DNA from: Beaufortia kweichowensis
Lineage: Eukaryota > Chordata > Actinopteri > Cypriniformes > Gastromyzontidae
Direction: 5' to 3'
Length of the DNA: 64,000 bases
Assembly: GCA_019155185.1 (NCBI GenBank)
Contig: CM032801.1
Coordinates: forward strand, 5,943,351-6,007,350
The position numbers were made by a program, and so were the translations under genes. This document shows positions 10,801 to 22,800 of this stretch, in pieces (position 1 is the first letter of the stretch; every line of letters begins with the position of its first letter). Under the pieces are notes generated by a model, which was given only the letters and a program-made list of their open reading frames with translations, did no database searches and was not told the DNA's origin.

Positions 10801-13800
10801 AGATCTGGAATATCTTTCCTGAATCCTTACATCCTTCCATTAACTCTTTGAGATCCGAGTGTTTGATTTCTGCTTTTCGTGGCTTTCCTCTCGATGCAAA
10901 GCTTAGATTAAATGGTAACAGATATTAAGTTTGGCTTAAATGCTTGAATATTTAATGCATTTTATTTGTTTGTTAATGGTTTTCTTAATGATAAAACAAT
11001 CATTTTATAATCTGGTTTGTGCTGTGTTTTACTCTGAGATCTGCCCTCTTGTTGTTTGGTTAGCCAATGTAGTTGCTGACAGTTATGAGGCTTAATATTA
11101 ACGCAGGAGGTGAAGGTTAAAGCAAGGAAAAAATGAAAATGGAAGGCTCTGTTTATGAAATGACCAAATATTGAAAGCTATTTCTCGACTGGCACCTCTT
11201 TCATGCTAATAGCACAATCTTCTTTACAAGTACAGCCGCATGTTTCCACAAACGCTTTGTATACACATTTACAGCTGAGCTTTTTGGTTTTGGGATTATT
11301 CTGGTTTTCAAACTGTGATTTATGTAAATAAGTAGTTCACCAAATAATGAAATTCAATATTTACTCATGTCATTTCAAACTCATTGTTGAAGTAAAGTTT
11401 TTTTCTTTACAACAGTGGTTGTAGATTTACAGTGATTTCGATTTTGAAACATTGGTGTGACATATAGTACATTTGAAATGACATTTGAGATAATGAAAAT
11501 TGAAATATGACAGAATTTATGTTTGGTGATCTATTCCCTTTAAAGCCTCTTTCACAACACTTGTGAATTACTGTAGGTTTACCATGGTATTATGGTGTAG
11601 TTTTTCATCTTACACTCTTGCTTGTTTCTTTTTTCTCCCACCTTTCTTCCTCTTTTCTTATGCACCCTTTCCACCTGCCCTCTTCTCTTTTCCTCCGCTC
11701 TGCAGAGCCTCCAACCAAATACCAAAACTCTAAGCCCACCCTGTGCTCGGTGCACCCGGGCGAACTGCTGAAGCTCAGCTGCCCGCTGCCCGAGGCGGCC
11801 GCCATCGTCTGGACCAAAGACGGCTCCTCGCTGGGCCCTGACAACCGCACGCTCATAGATCAGGAGGGGTTACAGATCCGCGATGCCACTCCTAAGGACT
11901 CGGGCCTGTATGAGTGCAGTGCCACGGGCTCACGGGTGGGCGACATGCTTTGCTTCATCGTAAACGTTACAGGTGAGACGTTAGTGAGGTCGTAGATTGC
12001 AACAACGTTGAGAATTGGCGTATTGGAGACGGGTTTTCATATGCTGTCTTTGGCCCAGGCTAAATTGAATTAGTAGATTACTCTGCATACCCACTTTGAT
12101 ATTAAAAAACAAGCAATATTTTTAGACTCTGTATGATGTTGAGTCCCTTTACGGTCATTAGCCAATTTGTAGTTTTATCTTAGAGGTGAAGTGTGGCATT
12201 TCTCCAAACACAATAATCTACCATTGGCTATTTATATTTGCTGTGTTGGGCTTGTTAAAATGCCCATATAAATCAAAGCAATCACCCTACTAATGGCTTT
12301 TCAAGTGTTATAAAGTCCCAAAAAGCACATATCACCTTTAATGTTCATGGTAGCACCGTAGTCTGTAGCGATGTTAAAGTGGCACTAGCTTTAGGTTACA
12401 GTATTGCCGGTCCTCTCTGCAGATGCCATCTCATCTGGTGACGATGAGGACGACACGGAGCGATCGGACGATGTCGGTGCCGACGGTGAACAGATGCGTG
12501 AGTATCGGACACGGGCAGAACACCAGTTGTCTGACAGTATCATGTGAAAAGTAATATAAAGGGAAAAGTAATATGAAAATACTAAATATCATACACTAAA
12601 ATCTATTAATGATGTTAGTCAGGGATTCTTACACCAGTTTTAGTTGTTCTTTACGAAACTGCTCTCTTTGAAACCTTTAAAACCTTTGAAATTAAGAGGG
12701 TTTTTTATTGTATATAAATGCTTTTTTTGTTCGATTTCAGACATTTTCTCGTTCTCATACATTTTTGTGGCATTCAATGAGCCACATTTGTCATATAATT
12801 TGACAGTAGAACCACAATCTGGTGACAGAGTGCATTGACGCCAATTATGTCACCAGACAATTTCAGCGCAGTCACATTTTTAGAATTCCAGGGCACGTCT
12901 TTCTTTGTGTCTTTGTCAGTATTGGCATTTCGTCTCAGGTGGCTCGCCATGATCGGCCTGTCAACCGGGTTCACCTGCTGCTGGAGGTGTTAAGATGAGC
13001 TGAGAAAATGTGAAGCGAAAAAAAAAAACAGGCGGAACTTTTACAAAAACTTTTGTTAAATGTTTTTGCACATTCTGATCCTTTCAGGGCTTTTTTCTTT
13101 GATCATTTTCAAAACTATTCCGAACATTTTTGTGTCTAGAGAGAGTTGTGACAGTTGAGGGAAAGATATCTAGATTTCCACTCTTGAAACAAGAACTGTA
13201 TTCAACAAAATCTGTTTTGAGTTGTGCAAAACTAAATATTAGAAAGAATTGTTGGAAAGAGGGGAGGAGCAAAGTCTTTCAACTAACAGGCTCTGGTTTG
13301 GATCTGGACCAACACTTTTCTGCGTATGCTGTGGATGTCTGGCCTTTGGCCGTGTGCGAGTGAAGTTTAGGCGGCTGGAAGGGGGCAGGGTTTGGGAAAG
13401 GGGGGTTTCGGGGTGTTTAGCATTGTGCTTGGGGCGGTTACGGACTCAGTGGGTTGGATTTGTGCCCAGCTGAACCACTCAGAACTCTTTGATATTGAGG
13501 GGGCCTCAACAACACCAGTCTCAAAAACACCAATTTTTTCTTTTCTTTCTTTCACGAGAAAGTTTCTTTTGTTTGTGAAACGTTTTTGTTTTTAGAGCGA
13601 GTGTTTGGGAGTACACAACAGTGGGTTTGTTCAAAGACTTTTGCTCTGTTTTTTTAGTCATCTTGAAACCTTCATTTTGCCTTTTTATGGTTAATTTGAT
13701 GAAACCAGCTTCTAGGATGTCTCACTGTTTCTGTTTACAGATTGGCGAGGGATTTCATGATCCTGTCTTTGAAGATACCAGTGGTATTTGTTGGTAGTCA

Positions 13801-16800
13801 GAAATCAAGACTGCGTGAGGAAAGACAGAAAAATATTAGCGTCTGGGTCAGCGAATGGTTAGTCCATCTTTTACCGACTGAAGGTCACCTGCTATGGGAC
13901 TTTGGCACGTCCGGACAGATGTCCGGTGACCTCCGATCCTACTGCCCCAATGTCTGAGGCTCATTCCCATCATCTTCTTTTTCTCAATGAATGTTAGACC
14001 GTAAATAAAAAGTTGAAAGAATCCAGACATACAGACATGTAGTCTGCTGTCCATCAGGTCTTTGAGGTCAAAGAGAGTGACTGTTGCGAAAAGATTCCCA
14101 GGAGATGAGATTAAAAGCTGGGTGGTGAGGAAAGAGCATGGAAAGATAGCTAGCCGTTGAAGGAAAGGGTTGGGTTTACTAATTAACATGCCTTGATGTT
14201 AAAGGAAAGATGTTTGTTTATACGTTTTCATATCAACTAGTTTTCACTTCCGGTTTGTACGTCTGTTGAGCTAGAGAAATTGAATGTGATGGTCCAGTTC
14301 CTTTTTGGCAAGTCGGGGTGGTTTTGGACCGACTTGTTTTCCCCTTTCTCCGTTGGTTTTGCAAACCAAAATATGTTTTTATTTAAGCCGTTTACTGTGA
14401 ATTGCAGGTTTGCATTAAGCAGATGTGAGCTGCAGTCATGCAGGGCTGTGAGTGTGAATAACTGTTTCGATTTGCATCTCTGATCACGCCTTCCTGTTTC
14501 CTCTGCAGAGTTTCAGACGTGCTCCTGCTTTCTCTGTGTCTGCGCCAAGATGTCTTTCTCCGGGGCTTTTAGAGGGAAACAAAATGTTCAGAGAGCTCTG
14601 CATGTTTGCATCATTGAATGCATTGGTGCATGCAGCGGTGTTCACGCGTTTGTTTCCATGCAGAGATCTGTATAATTGAAGAAAATTACTGAATTAGGTG
14701 TTAAATTATTAAGATGACTGTGAAGATTTGAGTTGCACAAACAAATCTGGCATAATTTTAACTGCGAGAATCAATCAGTATCTCACTTTGCTGCCGCAAA
14801 GAACATAAAGAAAGAAACAGTAAGAGCATTCACAGTAAACCTAGATATAAAAAAACAATCTAGATATCAGGGACTGTGTGATAAGGGTTCAAACACAGAT
14901 ATTAAAAACCTCTAGTTTGCATAAAGTTGCACTGGATGCATATCAAAGCTGCTTGACGACATGACACAATGTTAGAAAGCTTGGACACCTGCATGAGACT
15001 CCTGTTTATATTTGGATGATGTTAATAGTTGGTTGTTGTTTCTCTATGCGTACAGGAGCGCCATTTTGGACCTCGCCAGAAAAGATGGAAAAGAAGCTGC
15101 ACGCGGTTCCTGCGGCCAACACTGTGAAGTTTCGCTGCGCGGCAGCTGGCAACCCCAAGCCAAAGATGCGCTGGCTGAAGAACGGGAAACCCTTCAGACA
15201 GGAGGATCGCATGGGTGGATACAAGGTAAGACGGATTGGTTGTGCTGGATGTGAGAAAACTGCCTCATTTCCGTCTTCTTCAGCTGTTATTTTTGCTATT
15301 TTATTTCACTTTACATCTAATTTTTACGCAGCTTTAAAGAATAACATGGTGTGGGATCTTAAAGAACGAAATGTGATAATCGTTCAGTAAAATAGTATAT
15401 ATTAAGTGACCCTAGTTTAAACGCAGGACTTGTTTTCTAAGAGATGATGAAAAGCAGTGTTGTGTTGGTTAAAGTGTAATAGATTCGGGTCATAGGGCAT
15501 TTGTCTGACGTACCTCGATCACTGTTTGCCCTTCCAGCTGATCCAAACACACGGTCACTAATTGAGCCGCCACGTGCTCATGAACTGACTGTCAAACCAT
15601 AAACCCTGAATTGTCCATTCTGACATACATTCAACTAGATTATAAATATTTCAGTCTGTCCATATTTCAGTTTTTCCAGCTGTACAGAAATACTTTAATT
15701 AAAAGGTATAAAAGACACAATCTTCAACATAAATTAAATTATAGATTACAGTAAGCTACAGTATGTCGGTGGGTTTGGCACAATGGACTATTATGGAGGG
15801 AGTCCATGGACGATACGCAAGATTTCGTGGCCTGCAGTCAAGAGATCTGCATTCCTGGGGTGGGGGCAGGAGCGTGCTCGTCTGTCGGCACGGCAATATT
15901 ACTTTTCCCATGGCGCTCCTGCTCAAACCCATTCCTGCTCCTCTGGTCCGGTTTCTCTCTCCTTCTGTTGCCAGTGCTGATGTCTAATATGTCTGAGACG
16001 TCACAGACAGGTGTTAAGTTGAGAATAAAAGAGTATACTTGGCCAGGTGTTTTGTTTGAGATTAATCTGATGCTTAAAGGAATAAAAAACAACCACCTGC
16101 GTTTGTGTGTTACCAGGTTTGGTTCACAAACGAACAATTTGTAAAGACTACTTCATTCACAATGTCTGTCGTTGTACTATGCAGGAAGTTTGTTCATATT
16201 ATGTTGAGGTAAAAAAGTGGATTTTTCTTTTCAGGTTCGACACCAGCACTGGACTCTGATCATGGAGAGCGTTGTGCCCTCGGATAAAGGAAACTACACC
16301 TGCGTGGTGGAGAACTCTTACGGCTCCGTCAATCACACCTACACCCTGGATGTAGTAGGTGAGTGCAGTTTACATGCTTTGCTCATGTAGAGAGACATTA
16401 CTTTTTCAACCGGACTATTTTTGGTAACGCTTACTAAAAATATGTTTCTTTTATTAAGTATTCTTACATTCTACATTAAGTTTGCTTTATGTAGTAAGTA
16501 CTAGTACTAGTATACTTGTAAGTGTACTATTTAAGTACTACTAGGACTAAATTGGCCCACTTTTTAGTTTATAAAATATACATCTATGTTTGTCTAAGAA
16601 CTACATTAAGTATATTTACATAGTACATAAAAAGTTCATTAACCATATATACTTTCATATTTCTAGTTTCAAAGCAGTATACTAATAGCACACTAGAATA
16701 AACTTCTTTTTGGTAAGAGAAACAGCATGTAAGGAATTAGGACAATAGTGTAAAAGTCCATCATTTATTTGAAATGCCAATTAGATTTTTGGCCTCATCA

Positions 16801-19800
16801 TTCACATTTTTGGATTCACCATTGACCGAGAAACAAACTTTGTTTTTGCAAGCACACATATAAGATATGGACATGGAAGAACGCAGGCTCACACACAGAC
16901 ACGTATATGTGCTCTATAGGGCCCCAGTTCTGTTTTAAGTAAAAATCGGTCTCTGTGTTTCTGCTCTGTTTTATTGCACGGCTGTAAAGCTCTTTTGTGT
17001 CTGGCTCAGTCCAATCCTCACATCTGACAGAAAGCAGAAAAAAACAAGACGGAGAAAGAAAGCATGTTTTACTCTTGTTTTGTAAATTTCATATTAAAAT
17101 AAAATACCAGAGAAGTCAATGAAGTGATGAGAAGAGAAGTAGAAGACTGAGAGCTTGTGCCGGAATCAGACTCGTTCGGTCGGATCAGTAAAGGTTGCAC
17201 TGGCCTGCGTTTCAAAGCTGGACAAAGTACAAAGCGTTGATGCTTAAAAGAGCCAAAAAGAGTCTAATAATTGCTGTTTACTGTGGCCATCAGCCAGATT
17301 CCAACATAAAAACTCATTTTCAGCATTAGACCCTTTTTTGCTTTATATACATATTTTTTATTTCAGTTCTGGAAGTGCATCGATGGTTTGACCATCGAAA
17401 AGTAATTATGTATTACAGTAAAGATGTATATCATGATATAGTTCTAAAGTTTTATTCTCTATGCCAGCAACAGCAACCCTCCCTCCCTGATCCTTTCTGA
17501 GCTATTTATGCCAAGCCAGCAGGTTACTGAGAGTTCATCAGTCTTGCTTTGTGGATGCCAAATCAGCCTGTAAATGCCTGTCTTGTGATGTCATTAATAG
17601 ATTATGAGTTGGTGGTGATGTGGTTGAATAATCGGAGCATGGCGCAACTTGTGGGTGACTCAGTGGTTTTGTGAAGAGCTTTGGAAGTGGACCTGACTCG
17701 TGACCGGGTTGTGGTTAGGTTGTTGTAAAGGGTAGTAGAGATAAATGACAAAAGTAAAGATTTTGTCCGTCTGCATTCTTCTTCATTATTATAGTTATTA
17801 CTCACTGGCTTACGGGCTTTTTCGTCCTGCTCTCTCTTTATACATTAGCTGTTATATTCCTGTGTGTCTGATACTTAAGGTAAAAGATAACCTAAATTAA
17901 AATCTGTGTAAAATCATTAATAAAATGTGTCTGTGTTTTAAGGTTTCCAGGCAGGGAGACTAACGTTGTTTGTGAAATTCGGTTTAGTCTATGTATGTTT
18001 GTGTTTAAAGAGGTGTTTTGCATCGCACTTTCCTAACCTTTACTGTTGAAAGTTTGTGTTTTTTGATTAAATGACTGTCAGCTTTTCAGATAATAGCAAA
18101 AAATCTCTGATAATGCAGCAGTTGTTTTTAATAGTGCAGCTGATATACAGTCAGACGTAGACTTCTCCTTGTTATCTTTCTTCATCTGCGTTTGTGCACT
18201 TCTTATCAGCAGAGATAACACAACTGCCTCTGTTTTGTAAAGTCTTAACAGCCGTCTGATAGGACAATAGGTGTGGAACATTCACATACACATACACTGT
18301 TATACGCGGTATAAGACGAGGTATAGGCTTTAAATGTATTTTAGGATGTTGCCTTAAAATGTATCTCGCTGTTGTGCACTTGTGTTGTTTTATATTAATG
18401 CATTTTCTTTTTCTTCCTATTAGAGCGTTCTCCTCACCGACCCATTCTTCAGGCCGGTCTACCGGCCAACACGACTGTGCACGTGGGAGAGGACGCCAAA
18501 TTCGTCTGTAAAGTTTACAGTGATGCCCAGCCCCACATTCAGTGGCTTCAACACATTGAGAAGAACGGCAGCCGTTACGGTGCTGATGGACTTCCCTATG
18601 TCCGGGTATTAAAGGTAGGCTCAGCTGATTCAAATGAACCAAAGCTTTAATATTTTTCTCAGATTTTAGTATTGTGAAACTTCCATTTTGTATTTTTCTT
18701 GGGTAAAGGGGGTCCTTTTATTTTCCAACTTTTTTTGAATGCAGAACGGACGAGAAGCCATAAAAATCTGCAGAACGAAAGACTAAACTTTATTCTTGCA
18801 GGATGCATATTGGAGATCTCCTGCAGGACAAGTTTTTTGTTTGCTTTGTCATGGGTGGTGGTCCTTCCCTTTTTCTTCTCTCCTAATGTTGCTAAAGAGT
18901 ATAAAAGTTTGTAACAGACTCCCATATGTCTGTTTTTGTCCCTGTGCCGCTGGTTTGTCGCCGCTCCCCTTAGCGCTCGGGCATAAACAGCTCTGACGTG
19001 GAAGTGCTCATACTCACCAACGTCACGGAAGAGGACGCTGGTGAATATACGTGCCAAGTCTCCAATTATCTTGGTCAGGTCAACCAGTCCGGTTGGCTGA
19101 CTGTCCTTACAGGTAAAAGAATTGACCGGTGTCCTCCCCCCGCTGTTCGGGTTGTCATGGTGATCACGGGATATGTGCTGAGCCCTTGTGGTGTGGTTTG
19201 GTGTTTTATTTTTTTGGGTGGATCTTTTCCTGGTGACCCCGACTGCCAGTCATGGAAACAAGCCCTTGGTCTTTCCTCGCCATTCACTTTCTGTTCTGTG
19301 TTCTTCTGTTCTGTCTCAGATTTGCTGTTTCCTGTCTACTTTCCACTTTTCTTTTCGTTTCTTGGCGATAAAGCAGTGGCTTGTTTTCCATGTTCCTTCT
19401 CTTGTGTTTGCATGGACCCTTGAGGATCTAGTGGGCTCACCCGTGTTGGAAACAGGGCGCAGAGGTTTCAAACTCACTTGTTGAAAGTTTTCTTCCTCCA
19501 CCCTCCTACTTTTCATTATGATGGTGTTGTGCTTCCTTTCTTTTTTGATGATCTTGATACCTCCACCTCCAAAATGGGACATCTACCATTTCTGTAATGT
19601 GTAGATGGGACACACAATAATGAACGTCTTTCATTTCGTTTCTCCTTTTGGTATTTTGGGTCTGATTTGTTTCTTCTCTCTTTTCTTCTCCTTCATTCAT
19701 TCCTACTTCCTCTTCTTCTGCGTTTCCTCCTTTGTTTCTCTCAGACGGCAGGTGTGAATACTACGGACAAAGAGATTGAGGTGCTCTACCTGCCTAACGT

Positions 19801-22800
19801 AACTTTCGAGGATGCGGGCGAGTATACGTGTTTGGCGGGTAACTCTATTGGGATCTCCTATCACACTGCTTGGTTGACGGTGCTTCCAGGTATACACTCG
19901 TCCTCTACTGCTGCCCTACGGCCACTTTCTCTACATTGATGTAGCGTTTGGTTGATAACGCATCAACATTGCTGGGGCAAATCTCTTTGGGAGGGAGTAA
20001 AAGACACTTGGAACAGTGTACATTTTTTCCAAACATCAAATATGTTTTATTGATCATGGTCGGGTTATTTCAGAGTTGTTGAGTATTGTTTTAATTTTAA
20101 GAGCTTTAGAACTGAATCCAAGTGTTTTTAGCTCCCTCTTATTTCCACTTTTCTCTTCCAAACTAACTAACATTTTTATTGCATGTTTGGAAAGACATGT
20201 TTTAAAGGAATAGTTCACCCAAAATTCTGTCATTGTTTATTCAGTGGTGTTTATTCAGATATTTTATTGTTTACAATGATCTTTCAGAAGCATACAAGGT
20301 GATCTTATAGTGATGTCTTGTCCTTTTTGGAGCATCACATTTTATGAAAAATCATCATAGATCATTAAATTTTCTGTTGCACACAAGTAACATACAGTAC
20401 ATGCTTAGAATGACAACATTTTTACAATGTACATTTATGTGTGAACTGTTCCTTTAACACCATGCCTGTTTGCCTAAGACTCACATTTGTGTCGTTTCCA
20501 TTCACTGTATGTTTGTGTCTGTGTGTGTGAATCTAAATGTGTGTACAAATGGACTTAATTCAGATTGTGGTATGCCTCAGTTGCCCAGTTTAGTTGGATA
20601 TCAATGAATGAAACGTGTTTCACAGATTAAAGAACATATGGTTAGAAATCGGACCTGAGCTTTCTGTAAACATCCTCAAGGCAGCGTGCTGTGTGTACGT
20701 TAACATGCATAATGCAACAGTACAGCCTCACCGCATTTTAATAATAGTCCATTTCCTGACAAGGAAACAGAAGAAATCTTTGACCGCAAATGGCACCACT
20801 TACAGGTCTGCGGTGAGATAGAATCGTGTGTGTGTACGACTGTGTCCATGAAGTGTGTGTTTCTGAAGGACCTCAAGTGGCAGGAAGTACTTTTACACTG
20901 TAGTCACATGTAAACCATTTTGTCATCGCGTATAGGTTTACAAGGGCAGTTCAGTGTCAGAAAGTATGCTGCGATAGAAAGAAAATCAAGATCTCAGTTG
21001 TTTCTCATTGACATTGATGAGAATACGGAAGGCAAATTGAGAGTTTTCTCTTTAGGAACTTCAGGCGAAAAATCCAAAGATGAAACATAAACATAATTTA
21101 CTCCACCTTGGTTAGGATCGAGTAGTAGTAGTTTTAATAGTTTCGAGTCATAGGTACGTAGTTTAAGTGTTAGGTGTGTTTGTGCATCTTGTTCGATCCT
21201 CATCACCTCATCCTTGTGTCTGGTATCACTGGTGGAATATCGTGCCGTGAAGCTTTAGTGTCCTCACATGCATTTGAAATGAATGCTATGGACGACGTTA
21301 AAGTTTCTGGTACAGTATTTCATTACAGTATCACACAAGTTTCAAGAGTTCCTTCACTTCTTTATCTGGTTCTTCTCACTACACAACAGCCCCGACGGAC
21401 GCCATCGAGCAGGACTTCCCTCCTGATTACGTGGAGATCGCCATCTACTGCATAGGCGTCTTTCTCATCGCCTGTATGGTGGTGATAGTGGTGGTTTGCC
21501 GAATGAGGACGTCTGCAAAGAAGCCTGATTTTGGAAGTCAACCTGCTGTTCACAAACTAACCAAACAGATCCCACTGCGCCGCCAGGTAACAGAAAGTAG
21601 ATAAAGAGTTCTAGAAATCTTATACACACAATCACAAACACAATAATATATGATTTGTCTTTATTGTCTATTTTTATTCTAGTTTGTTAATTTTGTTTCT
21701 CTGGTCATAGCTTTAATTTAAATTATAAAAATTTTAAACACAAACATTACTGCAGGAAAATATTTACTAAAATTAATTTTGTAGAATTTGAACTAGTTTT
21801 GTATGTTAAAGTTTTTGATTTAAAATATTGCACATTCGTGCCTTTGTGTGGCATTTTAAATGTTGCAAGTTATAAAATAACATGTCAGGTTTCCTTTAAT
21901 GAGAAGATGAAGAAGACGGCGGTAAGTATATATTACTCTGCTGGCTAAAAACTTAACTGTACAATCTGCATGGCGTTTATTTTAAGCAAGAGAGCTTGCC
22001 TTAGATTTGTGCTGATTATTTTTGTAAGTTGTTTTTTAATGTAGTGTAGTAATAATAGAGAACTGCTAAAGACACACACGCACACAGACATAAAGTTGTG
22101 GATTGGTGCTGTCTCCAATGCTCAGATAATCAGCCAATCACCTCTCCCCGTACAGGTTTCCTCAGACTCCAGCTCCTCTACGAGCTCCAGTACGCCATTG
22201 GTCAGGATCACCACTCGCCGTAGCTCCGCCCACGATGACCCCATCCCTGAGTATGACCTCCCTGAAGACCCGCGCTGGGAGTTCTCTAGAGACAAGTGAG
22301 TTTCCTTGTTTTTAACCAAAAGCGGTTTATTTTTTTTAAAATTAAATAGAAATTTCCTTCACTGCAGATTTTTAAATATATTTTGATTTTGTCATTTTAT
22401 GTAAGAAAACATTATATGATTTTAAAGTATTAGAATGTAGCTTTTGTCATCATGAAATCTTTTTAACTTTAGTGTAAAACTTATCTTACTTGGTCATGAT
22501 CTCATTATGACTAATGATTAACCGATGACTAATGTAGCTCAAGTGTGCCGTAAATCAATTCAACACAGGCTTTCAGACATTCCCATTATTTTATTATTGC
22601 AAAATTATTCCTAAAGATAACATATTTTAAGATAACAAATATATTTTTTTATTTTTCTTGGAGATATACAAGTTGCTGCTGGTTTGGATGGTGCTAACTT
22701 TATATGTTAACATTAACATCAAACATTTGCGTCCTCAACCGTACACAGCAATGCTAATGTTCACAAATTTATGTTTAACTTTTGCGTTTAATATTTAGAG

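Larger units (their letters stand above)
4861..11705 (+). other. fgfr2 intron 2 (6.8 kb)
   Basis: The largest intron. No additional coding exon is evident. It carries at least three copies of the TTAA 'AGTTCACC' transposon family (6073-6838, about 8695-8992, about 11325-11543) and two stretches that look like conserved non-coding elements (7590-7760, 9410-9900). Human FGFR2 intron 2 is known to hold enhancers linked to breast cancer risk; whether any element here corresponds cannot be judged without alignment. Confidence 0.7.
21587..22155 (+). other. fgfr2 intron 10
   Basis: 569 bp, ending CCCCGTACAG. It contains a 33-nt segment at 21889-21921 bounded by AG and GTAAGT that could be a microexon (separate entry). 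Otherwise AT-rich with no feature. Confidence 0.7.

Noticed and set aside
13848..14189. 113-codon minus-strand frame in intron 4
   Set aside because: No recognisable motif and no exon context; chance.
18172..18642. 156-codon minus-strand frame over exon 7
   Set aside because: Shadow of the conserved IIIa coding exon on the opposite strand, extending into intron.
18998..19423. 141-codon frame running from the IIIb exon into its intron
   Set aside because: The first third is the real exon IIIb. The rest reads through a valid donor at 19113. A truncated soluble receptor by intron retention is conceivable but has no support here.
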